From Rhodospirillaceae bacterium (GTDB lineage Bacteria; Pseudomonadota; Alphaproteobacteria; Rhodospirillales; JABJKH01), in NCBI GenBank assembly GCA_018660465.1, contig JABJKH010000084.1:1-64000 (forward strand): 64,000 nucleotides of DNA. Reading direction: 5' to 3'. Positions 16,977 through 24,701 of the stretch are shown here, piece after piece (the stretch's first letter is position 1; the number at the start of each line of letters is the position of its first letter). A model generated the notes under the pieces. That model did not search any database and was not told the DNA's origin. It worked only from the letters and a program-made list of their open reading frames with translations. The position numbers were made by a program, and so were the translations under genes.

Positions 16977-18005
16977 ATGAGTGAGATTTACCAATTACCT
17001 GTCACCGGCCCGTCGGCTTGGAAGGCCCGAGATTTTGAAACCAATCAATCCTGGATTAGGGAATTCACGGCGGACGAGTTAGACGAACTGCACACGGCAA
17101 CCCTTACCCTGAAGGCAACAGGCAAGGGGCCTGAGGAGTTTGGTCCTGATGATTTTCCGTTGCCTGCGTTCTCCCGCACCATCGCCGAAATTCATAATGA
17201 GTTGGCCGAAGGCCGGGGCTTTGTCTTGCTACGCGGGATTGATGTTGATCGCTATGACCAAGAAACGCTGGAGCTTATGTTTTGGGGATTTCAGGCACAC
17301 TTGGGCACAATCATTTCGCAGAATTCCCAAGGTGACCTGCTCGGCTACGTCACCGACCGGGGCGAGAATTATGAACTTGGGTCGCATTACGAAAACAACA
17401 TTCGCGGACACCGGACGCGATCAGAGCTGAACCCTCACACCGACACCTGCGATGTGGTCGGCCTGTTATGCGTGCGCCCAGCGAAATCAGGTGGCACCAG
17501 TTCTATTTGCAGTTCCATGGCGATCTACAACGAGTGCCAAACCCAGCATCCTGAATTTATTGATCCCCTAACCAACGGGTTCCATTTCGATCTGATCGGC
17601 AAGGGCTCAAAAGAAATCGAATACACGGAAACCCGTATCCCTGTGTTCAGCTTCCATCAGGGGTATCTGTCCTGCCGCTTCAATAAACGCCAGATTGAAC
17701 TCGGCATGGAGCGGTCAGGTAAGGGACTGACTGATTTAGAACAAGCCGCCATTGATTATGTGAGAGAGCTTTCCGTGCGAGAGGATTTTCTCCTCCACAT
17801 GGATTTTCGACCCGGCGACATTCAGCTTCTCAACAACCACGTCGCCTTGCACGCCCGCAATGAATATGAGGACTGGCCAGAGGCAGAGCGTAAGCGCCTT
17901 CTGCTGCGGGTTTGGATTAACGTACCCAACGGCCGACCCCTCGCACCAAATTTCGCCAACCGCCTCAATTCCGGGGACAGGGGTGGCGTCGCCAAACGCG
18001 CCTAA
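16977..18005 (+). CDS. TauD/TfdA-superfamily dioxygenase (clavaminate synthase-like)
   Basis: A second Fe(II)/2-oxoglutarate dioxygenase, 342 residues and only distantly related to the first. The core has GRGFVLLRGIDVD, iron ligands His and Asp in LNPHTDTCDVVGLLCVRP, distal His in LLNNHVALHARNEY and the Arg in KRLLLRVWIN. The longer N-terminus is typical of the clavaminate synthase-like/TfdA subgroup. AAAGGA lies about 13 nt before the ATG. Two successive oxygenases and a lyase in one operon suggest stepwise breakdown of a single compound, which I cannot name. Confidence 0.88.
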   Translation: MSEIYQLPVTGPSAWKARDFETNQSWIREFTADELDELHTATLTLKATGKGPEEFGPDDFPLPAFSRTIAEIHNELAEGRGFVLLRGIDVDRYDQETLELMFWGFQAHLGTIISQNSQGDLLGYVTDRGENYELGSHYENNIRGHRTRSELNPHTDTCDVVGLLCVRPAKSGGTSSICSSMAIYNECQTQHPEFIDPLTNGFHFDLIGKGSKEIEYTETRIPVFSFHQGYLSCRFNKRQIELGMERSGKGLTDLEQAAIDYVRELSVREDFLLHMDFRPGDIQLLNNHVALHARNEYEDWPEAERKRLLLRVWINVPNGRPLAPNFANRLNSGDRGGVAKRA

Positions 18006-18030
18006 CTTTTACAAACAAGGAAGAAATATC

Positions 18031-18933
18031 GTGACTGTAACAGATAGAAGAAATCGCCTTCGGGACTTATTCAACGCATCGGAAATTCTTGTCAGCCCCG
18101 GCGTCTATGATGGCTATAGCGTTCGCTTAGTGGAAGCGGCGGGGTTCGAGACCGGCGCCATTTCAGGTGCCGGGGTTTCCGAATCTCATTTGGGCTGGGC
18201 CGATAAAGGGATCATGTCGTTCAAGGACAACCTAGAAGCCTGCCGCGCCATTCAAGCCTGCACCGACCTGCCGCTTATGGCCGATGCTGACACCGGGTAT
18301 GGCAACGCCGTCACCACCCATTTTACGGTTCGTGCGTTTGAAGATGCCGGGCTGGCGGGGGTCATGATCGAAGACCAGGTATGGCCGAAACGATGTGGGC
18401 ATATTGCAGGTAAGGCCGTCATTGAGGCCGAGGAAATGGTGCAGAAGGTCAAGGCCGCGGTTGATGCCCGCCGGGACGAAAGTTTCATCATTCGGTCGCG
18501 CACCGATGCCGCCGGGCCGCTCGGCGTTCAGGCCGCCATTGATCGGCTGAATATGTATGCCGAAGCCGGGGCCGATGTCTTGTATGCGGATGCCTTGCTG
18601 AGCGCTGACGATATTAGCGCGGTCGCCGCCGGAGTACCAAAACCCCTGACCGTAAACATGGGGCTTGGCCTGCGTCACCGATCAACGACCCCCCTTGTTC
18701 ATCCCAAAGATCTACAAGCCATGGGCGTCGCTGCGGTCACCTATCCCCGACTCCTGTCGACCTCAGCAATTCGCGGCATGCAAAACACGATGGGCGCGTT
18801 TAAAGAGATGCTAGATGGGGACGCCCCCGTAGAAAGACACGATCTTCAGGCGGACTTTGGAGAACTTAATAGTTTAATGGGACTGACTGAATTGGATGCG
18901 ATGGATGCCAAGTACGGCGTGAACGAAAGCTAG
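18031..18933 (+). CDS. Isocitrate lyase/PEP mutase-family C-C lyase
   Basis: A 300-residue alpha/beta-barrel enzyme of the isocitrate lyase/PEP mutase superfamily. Mg2+-binding Asp residues lie in MADADTGYGN, the catalytic-cysteine loop is KRCGH (so a lyase of the methylisocitrate or dimethylmalate type rather than a P-C mutase), and IIRSRTDA follows. Lyases with KRCGH split 2-hydroxy dicarboxylates to pyruvate or glyoxylate plus an acid. The start is a GTG with AAGGAAG 8 nt upstream, 25 nt after the dioxygenase stop. The frame is open further upstream but would overlap that gene by about 145 nt. It probably cleaves a product of the upstream dioxygenases. Confidence 0.88.
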   Translation: MTVTDRRNRLRDLFNASEILVSPGVYDGYSVRLVEAAGFETGAISGAGVSESHLGWADKGIMSFKDNLEACRAIQACTDLPLMADADTGYGNAVTTHFTVRAFEDAGLAGVMIEDQVWPKRCGHIAGKAVIEAEEMVQKVKAAVDARRDESFIIRSRTDAAGPLGVQAAIDRLNMYAEAGADVLYADALLSADDISAVAAGVPKPLTVNMGLGLRHRSTTPLVHPKDLQAMGVAAVTYPRLLSTSAIRGMQNTMGAFKEMLDGDAPVERHDLQADFGELNSLMGLTELDAMDAKYGVNES

Positions 18934-19020
18934 TCGCAAAGAATTGAACAGCCCCCGCCGAAGGCACATGATAGGGTCCGGGCCCATAACGATAACGAAA
19001 AATCTTGGGGGATTTTATCT

Positions 19021-20334
19021 GTGAGACGACATCGATCAATTTTGTTTGCTGTCGCTGTAGCTTTGGGAGCTACAGGAGGAAGTCAATCCGCCAAAGCCGC
19101 CGAACAATTTTTTCCGATCCTGACCTATCGCACCGGCCCCTATGCGCCAAGTGGGATTCCCATCGCCAATGGGTTTCATGATTATTATACCCTGGTCAAC
19201 AAACGCGATGGCGGCATCAACGGCATTCGCGTGACCTTTGAAGAATGTGAATTCAAATATAAGACCAACCTCGGCGTCGAATGCTATGAGAAACTAAAAC
19301 ATAGAGGTGAAAAAGGTGCCTCGATGTTTAATCCCTTGTCGACTGGCATGACCTATCAAATCATCCCCAAAGCAAGAGTCGATAAAATCCCAATCCTATC
19401 AATGGGCTACGGTCGTACGTCGACAGCGGACGGCAGGGTCTTCCCCTGGGTGTTTAATTTCCCGGCGACATATTGGAGCCAGGCCTCGGCCACAATTCGT
19501 TATATCGCCAGCCAAGAAGGTGGACTTAAGAATCTAAAGGGCATGAAGATTGCTCACGTCTATCATAATTCCGCTTACGGCAAAGAAGCCAATCCGACAT
19601 TAAGAATCCTCGCTAAGAAATTCGGTTTCAAACTGATCGAACTGGCAGTCGATAGCCCCGGTCAGGAACAAAAGGCAACGTGGATTCAAGTGCGTCGCAA
19701 AAAGCCACGCTGGGTCTTTATGTCAGGATGGGGGGTGATGAACCAAGTCGCGATCAAAGAGGCTGCGAATATCAAGTTTCCCATGGAGCGGTTTATTGGC
19801 AATTGGTGGTCGGGATCAGACGCCGATGTCATCCCTGCTGGCAAAGGAGCGATTGGTTATAAGTCTTCGGCTATGCATGGGGCCGGCGACCGCTGGCAAG
19901 TTCACAAAGACATCATCAAGTATGTCTACAACGGCGATGCGGCCAGGGCGAAGAAGAAAAAACTGGGTGAGGTTCTTTATAATCGTGCCATCTTGAATGC
20001 GATGTTTTCTGTTGAGGCCGTCCGCACCGCGCAAAGGAAATTCGGCAAAAAGACCATGTCGGGGACAGAGGTCCGCTGGGGTTTAGAAAACCTCCGCCTC
20101 ACGAAAGAAGATTTTATAGCGCTTGGCATGAAAGACTTTGCCCAACCGGTCGCACCGACCTGTGCCGATCACGCGCCAGGCGGTGGCATCGCCATTCAGC
20201 AATGGGACGGCAAGGCATGGAATGTCATTTCCGACTGGGTGCCGCCGTTCAGCGAAATCGTCCGCCCACTGATCGAAAAGGCGGCGGCGAGCTACGCAAT
20301 TGAAGCCAAGATAACCCCGCGTGTTTGCTCTTGA
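19021..20334 (+). CDS. ABC transporter substrate-binding protein (LivJ/LivK-like)
   Basis: A 437-residue type I periplasmic binding protein. Signal peptide residues are about 1-26 (FAVAVALGATGGSQSAKAA). The mature part begins FFPILTYRTGPYAPSGIPIA and includes VAHVYHNSAYGKEANPTLRI-like Rossmann segments and WVPPFSEIVRPLIEK near the end. It is longer than standard LivJ (about 370) and like the binding proteins found with urea, amide or aromatic-acid transporters. The start is GTG, with GGGGGA about 8 nt upstream. It is followed after 3 nt by the LivF gene. Confidence 0.88.
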   Translation: MRRHRSILFAVAVALGATGGSQSAKAAEQFFPILTYRTGPYAPSGIPIANGFHDYYTLVNKRDGGINGIRVTFEECEFKYKTNLGVECYEKLKHRGEKGASMFNPLSTGMTYQIIPKARVDKIPILSMGYGRTSTADGRVFPWVFNFPATYWSQASATIRYIASQEGGLKNLKGMKIAHVYHNSAYGKEANPTLRILAKKFGFKLIELAVDSPGQEQKATWIQVRRKKPRWVFMSGWGVMNQVAIKEAANIKFPMERFIGNWWSGSDADVIPAGKGAIGYKSSAMHGAGDRWQVHKDIIKYVYNGDAARAKKKKLGEVLYNRAILNAMFSVEAVRTAQRKFGKKTMSGTEVRWGLENLRLTKEDFIALGMKDFAQPVAPTCADHAPGGGIAIQQWDGKAWNVISDWVPPFSEIVRPLIEKAAASYAIEAKITPRVCS

Positions 20335-20337
20335 AAA

Positions 20338-21132
20338 ATGGAAGCCGCTCTGCCCCTCCTTTCCGTTAAGAACATTGAAGTCATCTACAATCGAATGGCG
20401 TTGGTGCTGAAGGGGGTTTCGCTTGAGGTTCCCATGGGTGGCATCGTTGCCCTGTTAGGCGCTAACGGGGCGGGCAAGACAACCACGCTCAAAGCCATTT
20501 CTAATTTGATTCACAGCGAACGCGGTGAAGTGACCGAGGGCTCTATCGAGATCATGGGAGAAAGAACGGACACCCTCACCGCCAACGACCTTGTCCGCCG
20601 GGGCGTTGTTCAGGTCATGGAAGGTCGACATTGTTTTGAACACTTAACCGTTGAAGAAAACCTTCTTACCGGTGCCTATACCCGCGAGGATGGACGCAAC
20701 GTCATCGCTGCTGATCTAGAAAAAGTCTTTGAGTATTTCCCAATCCTAAAACAGCGTCGTAGCACGCTGGCGGGATACACCTCAGGCGGTGAACAGCAAA
20801 TGACGGCAATCGGTCGGGCACTGATGGCGCGGCCAAGAATGATCTTGCTCGATGAACCCTCTATGGGTCTCGCACCGCAATTGGTTGAGGAGATTTTTGA
20901 CATTATCGTTGGCCTCAATAAAGTCGAAGGTGTCGGCATTCTCCTCGCCGAGCAAAATACTATGGTGGCTTTACGGCACGCCGACTACGGCTACATCCTC
21001 GAAAACGGGCATGTCGTTTTGGAAGGCGAGGCCGAGCAATTGCGTGAGAATGATAACGTGCAGGAATATTATTTAGGTCTCAGAAGTTTTAGAGAAGGTA
21101 AACACGAGCGGAATGAGAAGCACTGGCAGTAG
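20338..21132 (+). CDS. Branched-chain amino acid-type ABC transporter ATPase (LivF family)
   Basis: A 264-residue ATPase, the second ATP-binding subunit of the Liv-type transporter. Walker A is GANGAGKTTTLK, the signature region is YTSGGEQQMTAIGRALM, Walker B is MILLDEPSMGLAP and the switch segment is ILLAEQNTMVAL. The C-terminal tail (about 240-264) is longer and more charged than usual. It starts 3 nt after the binding-protein stop and closes the operon. A four-way-junction repeat element follows within 12 nt. Confidence 0.92.
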   Translation: MEAALPLLSVKNIEVIYNRMALVLKGVSLEVPMGGIVALLGANGAGKTTTLKAISNLIHSERGEVTEGSIEIMGERTDTLTANDLVRRGVVQVMEGRHCFEHLTVEENLLTGAYTREDGRNVIAADLEKVFEYFPILKQRRSTLAGYTSGGEQQMTAIGRALMARPRMILLDEPSMGLAPQLVEEIFDIIVGLNKVEGVGILLAEQNTMVALRHADYGYILENGHVVLEGEAEQLRENDNVQEYYLGLRSFREGKHERNEKHWQ

Positions 21133-21143
21133 GGCTTTTCTTG

Positions 21144-21250
21144 GCGTCCTTCGAGACACCGCTAGCGCGGTTCCTCAGGATGAAGGATTTAATTAAATTA
21201 ACCAAAATTCTTCATCCTGAGGAGCGCTAAAAGCGCGTCTCGAAGGACGC
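21144..21250. repeat. Four-way-junction palindromic intergenic element, copy A
   Basis: Two long inverted arms (GCGTCCTTCGAGAC ... TCCTCAGGATGAAG and CTTCATCCTGAGGA ... GTCTCGAAGGACGC) enclose an AT-rich spacer of about 24 nt. Each arm also holds its own small hairpin: ACCGC/GCGGT at 21158-21171 on the left and GCGCT/AGCGC on the right. It follows the Liv operon and could act as its terminator. Three related copies occur at 24523, 36791 and 60171. Confidence 0.9.
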
Positions 21251-21334
21251 TGAGTAAAGCTTTGAAGTTAATAGCATTGCGCTTCCTGACCGGGGCGTTA
21301 AACTTTCGCCATAACGTATCTAGGAAACAATATT

Positions 21335-22168
21335 ATGACGTTACAGATTTCGCCCTTGTCGGCTGCTTTGGGCGCGGAAGCAACTGGAGTTGATTTAAGC
21401 GGCTCGGTTTCTGATGCTGATCAGGAAGCTCTGCGCCAAGCGATATCGGATAATCTTGTATTGGTTATCCGGGATCAACAAATGACCTCGCCCGAATACC
21501 TTGCGGCTGTGCGTCTGTTTGGCGAAACGATGGAGCAACAGTTGTCCACATTTCTGTTGGAGGATCATCCTGAAATTGCAGTTTTGGATAGCAGTACGTC
21601 AGAGTTGGATGAAGATGGCAATCCGTTCCCTGTCGGCTCCCGGGCTTGGCACTCTGATCACACCAATCATGCGGAGCCGCCAAAGATGACCGCGCTCCGC
21701 GCTGTTCAACTGCCTAAATCAGGTGGTGGTGATACAGGTTTTGCGAATATGCACAGCGCCTATGATGCATTGCCTGCCACCCGGAAAACAGAATTAAACG
21801 CCCTTCAAACCGTCAATAAGATTGAAGACAAAGCCTATGTCAGCGATGAGGCGCGAGCAAAGTTCGGTGCCCTTCAAAGCCACCCCCTGATCCGCACCCA
21901 TCCGGAAACCGGTAAAAAAGCAATTTACCTGCACCCCGGCAAGGTCGACCATATTGAGGGTATGACATCTGCGGATAGTAAAGACTTCGTTGATGACCTA
22001 ATGGAAGAAATCATTCAGCCAGATGTTATCTATCGCCACGTTTGGCAACCTGGCGATTTAACCATATGGGACAACCGCGCGGTCTTGCACATTGCCCATC
22101 GGGGCTACGATCACACCGAACAACGGCTCATGCACCGCGTGCTCATAAAGGGCGACAGACCGCATTAA
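21335..22168 (+). CDS. TauD/TfdA-family Fe(II)/2-oxoglutarate dioxygenase
   Basis: A 277-residue dioxygenase of the same type as the first one in the Liv operon. It opens with LGAEATGVDLSGSVSD, carries the iron ligands in AWHSDHTNHAEPPKMTALRA and the distal His plus Arg in NRAVLHIAHRGYDHTEQRLM. A third enzyme of this family within 6 kb makes oxidative attack on an imported compound a theme of this region. It starts a new codirectional group (dioxygenase, MDR, two SDRs) after the intergenic element, with small gaps. Confidence 0.9.
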   Translation: MTLQISPLSAALGAEATGVDLSGSVSDADQEALRQAISDNLVLVIRDQQMTSPEYLAAVRLFGETMEQQLSTFLLEDHPEIAVLDSSTSELDEDGNPFPVGSRAWHSDHTNHAEPPKMTALRAVQLPKSGGGDTGFANMHSAYDALPATRKTELNALQTVNKIEDKAYVSDEARAKFGALQSHPLIRTHPETGKKAIYLHPGKVDHIEGMTSADSKDFVDDLMEEIIQPDVIYRHVWQPGDLTIWDNRAVLHIAHRGYDHTEQRLMHRVLIKGDRPH

Positions 22169-22198
22169 CAAACCCCGTTAAAACATAGAGAGAAAATT

Positions 22199-23122
22199 AT
22201 GAAAGCAGCTTTTTTTAGTAAAATGGGCGGACCGGAAGTTATGGAGTACGGCGAGGTCCCGGACCCCATTGCGGCCCCTGATCAGGTAATCGTTGATATT
22301 CATGCGGCGAGTGTCAACGCGGCGGACGCAAAAGTGCGCACCGGCCACTATGCACCCATCACCGAATTCCCTTCTATATTGGGGCGGGATTTTTCCGGTG
22401 TTGTCAGCGCGCTTGGTTCCGAGGTGGACGATCTAAAAGTTGGCGATGAAGTGTTTGGAGTCTGCGCTGGGGGCCAAGAAGGCGCTTATGCCGAAAAGAT
22501 CGCCATCAAGGCCAGCATCATTGCGAAGAAACCGGATGGGCTTTCCCATGTCGAACTCGCCGCCCTTTCCCTGATCGGGCTCACGGCGCTGGTCTCTATT
22601 GAGGACACGTTGAAACTGAAATCTGGCGAAAAGATTCTGATCCAAGGCGGAGCCGGTGGTGTCGCCAGTTTCGGCATCCAAATCGCCAAACACATCGGTG
22701 CCCATGTCATCACCACTGCCAGCCCCGCCAACCATGACTACGTGCGCGGTCTTGGCGCTGATGAGGTCATTGACTACAACACCCAAGATTTTACTGAGGT
22801 CCTATCAGATTGTGACGCGGTGTTTGAAACCGTTGGCGGCGATGTCGCGACGCGTTCCTTTGCGGTGCTGAAACCTGGCGGTCGAGCGGCCTTCATCGGC
22901 TCCGGCGGCAAGGCACCTGAATCGCCCCGCGACGATGTGGACTCCCTACGGCCCGCCGTCGGACGTGACCGTCCGCATCTTGAGCGCATTGTCGAATTGG
23001 TTCAGTCAGGTGCCATTCGCGTCCCTGAAATTACCGAGTATCACCTCCGCGATGCAAAGGCGGCCCAAGAAGTAAGCGATTCTCGCCACCTTCGCGGCAA
23101 AATGGTCTTTAAGGTGCGGTAA
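22199..23122 (+). CDS. Zinc-independent MDR oxidoreductase (quinone oxidoreductase-like)
   Basis: A 307-residue medium-chain dehydrogenase/reductase. The GroES-like N-terminal domain (about 1-115) contains VNAADAKVRTGHYAP and LGRDFSGVVSALG; the Rossmann domain contains ILIQGGAGGVASFGIQIAKH and ADEVIDYNTQDF. The catalytic-zinc ligands of alcohol dehydrogenases are absent, so it is in the NADPH quinone oxidoreductase/enoyl reductase group. AGAGAGAAAAT precedes the ATG. It sits between a dioxygenase and two SDRs, presumably as a reductase of the same route. Confidence 0.88.
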   Translation: MKAAFFSKMGGPEVMEYGEVPDPIAAPDQVIVDIHAASVNAADAKVRTGHYAPITEFPSILGRDFSGVVSALGSEVDDLKVGDEVFGVCAGGQEGAYAEKIAIKASIIAKKPDGLSHVELAALSLIGLTALVSIEDTLKLKSGEKILIQGGAGGVASFGIQIAKHIGAHVITTASPANHDYVRGLGADEVIDYNTQDFTEVLSDCDAVFETVGGDVATRSFAVLKPGGRAAFIGSGGKAPESPRDDVDSLRPAVGRDRPHLERIVELVQSGAIRVPEITEYHLRDAKAAQEVSDSRHLRGKMVFKVR

Positions 23123-23130
23123 GGTCAGCT

Positions 23131-23901
23131 ATGGACTTTCAGCTAGAAGGCAAAACCGCATTGATCACCGGCGCAAGCCGGGGGATTGGCGAAGGCACGG
23201 CCAAGGTCTTGGCGCAGGATGGCGTCAAGTGCGTGATCAGCGCGCGGCGCATGGACCTGCTTGAACAGCTTGCTGATGACATCGAAGCTTCTGACGGCGT
23301 CCGCCCAATCACAATTCGGTCCGATCTATTCGAACGTGATGCGACGCGCAAGCTTGCGGCAGCGGCCGAAGATGCCCTTGGTCATGTGGATATTCTTGTG
23401 AATTCGGCCGGTCGCAGCAAACACCCCGACGCCCCAAGACACACTCCCTTCGATCATCGGGATGCCGCCTGGGATGATGAAATGCATCTGAACTACAGCA
23501 CCATCCGGCAAATTTCTTTTGCTTTGCTACCTGGCATGATTGAGCAAAAATATGGCCGCATCATCAACATTACCGGCAAGTCGGAACCGGAAAAAATTGG
23601 CACCGCAAATCCACCCAAGGCCGCTGTCCATGCTTGGGCCAAGGGAGTGTCGCGCAGGGTCGCCAAGGACGGGGTGACGATCAATTCAATCCCGCCTGGC
23701 AAAATCACCAGCGAGCAAATTCAGCGAAATTATACTGATGAAGAGCGTGCCGCGTATTCTTCAAACGATATTACGCTCGGCTATTTTGGCGAGCCCGAAG
23801 ACATCGGCCATCTCATCGCCTATCTCGCCTCACCCTTGGGCAGCTATATCACGGGCACTGTCATTCCCGTTGACGGTGGCTTTAGAAAGCATAGTTTTTA
23901 A
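23131..23901 (+). CDS. SDR-family protein lacking the catalytic tyrosine
   Basis: A 256-residue short-chain dehydrogenase fold. The cofactor motif TGASRGIG (13-20) and the NSAG segment (about 91-94) are intact, and TGTVIPVDGGF is the usual C-terminal strand. In the region that normally reads YxxxK there is ANPPK (159-163), so the lysine is kept but the catalytic tyrosine is replaced by alanine. Either another residue does the proton transfer or the protein is not a standard dehydrogenase. It starts 8 nt after the MDR gene and its stop overlaps the start of the next SDR gene (TAATG). Confidence 0.85.
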   Translation: MDFQLEGKTALITGASRGIGEGTAKVLAQDGVKCVISARRMDLLEQLADDIEASDGVRPITIRSDLFERDATRKLAAAAEDALGHVDILVNSAGRSKHPDAPRHTPFDHRDAAWDDEMHLNYSTIRQISFALLPGMIEQKYGRIINITGKSEPEKIGTANPPKAAVHAWAKGVSRRVAKDGVTINSIPPGKITSEQIQRNYTDEERAAYSSNDITLGYFGEPEDIGHLIAYLASPLGSYITGTVIPVDGGFRKHSF

Positions 23902-24509
23902 TGATGAAAAGAGACTCACAGCTCAAGGGAAAAACAGCCTTGGTGACCGGTGATAATGATATCGCCAGCGCCATCCGTGAAGCGCTTGCGACCGAAGGTG
24001 CCGTTGTAACTGACACGCATTCGGGCGCGGTAGATATCCTCGTCAATGCCGCCGCTGATCTTCATGCGCCGTCAAGCACGCCGCTTGATTCGGATACTTG
24101 GGCTGACGATATGGAACGCTGCTTCGAAGCACCCCGCCAGCTTGCCCATTCTGTCTTGCCGGGCATGATCGAAAATAAATTCGGCCGCATCATCAATGTC
24201 ATTGGATCGTTCGAGCCGATGCATTTTAACAGCGAATTTGCCGCCTGGGGTGCGATGGCTGCGTGGTCAAAAAGCCTCACCCGCGAAGTCGGCCAACACG
24301 GCATTACGATCAACTGCATCCAGCCCGGACTTATTGAGACCGCCGACACCAGCACAGAAGATTTTGACGCAAATATAATTCCCGCAGGCCGATTGGGAAC
24401 CCCGGCAGATGTCGCCAACTTCGTGGTCTATCTGGCGTCCGGCTATGCGCGCTATATCACAGGCACAGTTATTCCAATCGATGGCGGTCTAAGTCGGTAT
24501 CAGCATTAG
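23901..24509 (+). CDS. Short SDR-like protein without cofactor or catalytic motifs
   Basis: At 202 residues this is about 50 shorter than a normal SDR and is homologous along its length to the preceding gene. The glycine-rich motif is degraded to TGDNDIAS (16-23), much of the segment between the first and third strands is missing, and the YxxxK position reads FAAWG, losing both Tyr and Lys. Yet the frame is intact and the C-terminus TGTVIPIDGGLSRY is conserved. It may be a non-catalytic partner that dimerises with the upstream SDR, the two being translationally coupled by a 1-nt overlap. Confidence 0.82.
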   Translation: MMKRDSQLKGKTALVTGDNDIASAIREALATEGAVVTDTHSGAVDILVNAAADLHAPSSTPLDSDTWADDMERCFEAPRQLAHSVLPGMIENKFGRIINVIGSFEPMHFNSEFAAWGAMAAWSKSLTREVGQHGITINCIQPGLIETADTSTEDFDANIIPAGRLGTPADVANFVVYLASGYARYITGTVIPIDGGLSRYQH

Positions 24510-24522
24510 GGGGGGCGACTTG

Positions 24523-24670
24523 GCGTCCTTCGAGACGGCTTCTTCGAAGCCTCCTCAGGATGAGGTTGTTGAGTAGAATTCACAGGATGGGGTTGCTGAA
24601 TAAATTTCAGAGAATCAAATATAACCCTCATCCTGAGGAGCGCTCTCTTTGAGCGCGTCTCGAAGGACGC
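24523..24670. repeat. Four-way-junction palindromic intergenic element, copy B
   Basis: This copy has the same outer arms as copy A, with left side hairpin GGCTTC-TTC-GAAGCC (24537-24551) and right side hairpin GCGCTC/GAGCGC. Its spacer is longer because a 27-nt segment is tandemly duplicated (24556-24582 and 24583-24609, 22 of 27 identical). It lies between convergent genes, where it could end transcription from both sides. Confidence 0.9.
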
Positions 24671-24701
24671 TCAGCGGCACAATATCAATTAGCTTTTTCT
24701 C

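Noticed and set aside
17860-18030. Upstream extension of the PEP-mutase-family lyase.
   Set aside because: It overlaps the dioxygenase gene and has no family similarity; GTG at 18031 has a good ribosome site.
18031-18933. Phosphonopyruvate hydrolase or PEP mutase assignment, hence a phosphonate pathway.
   Set aside because: The KRCGH loop is that of C-C bond lyases, and no phosphonate transporter or C-P enzyme is present.
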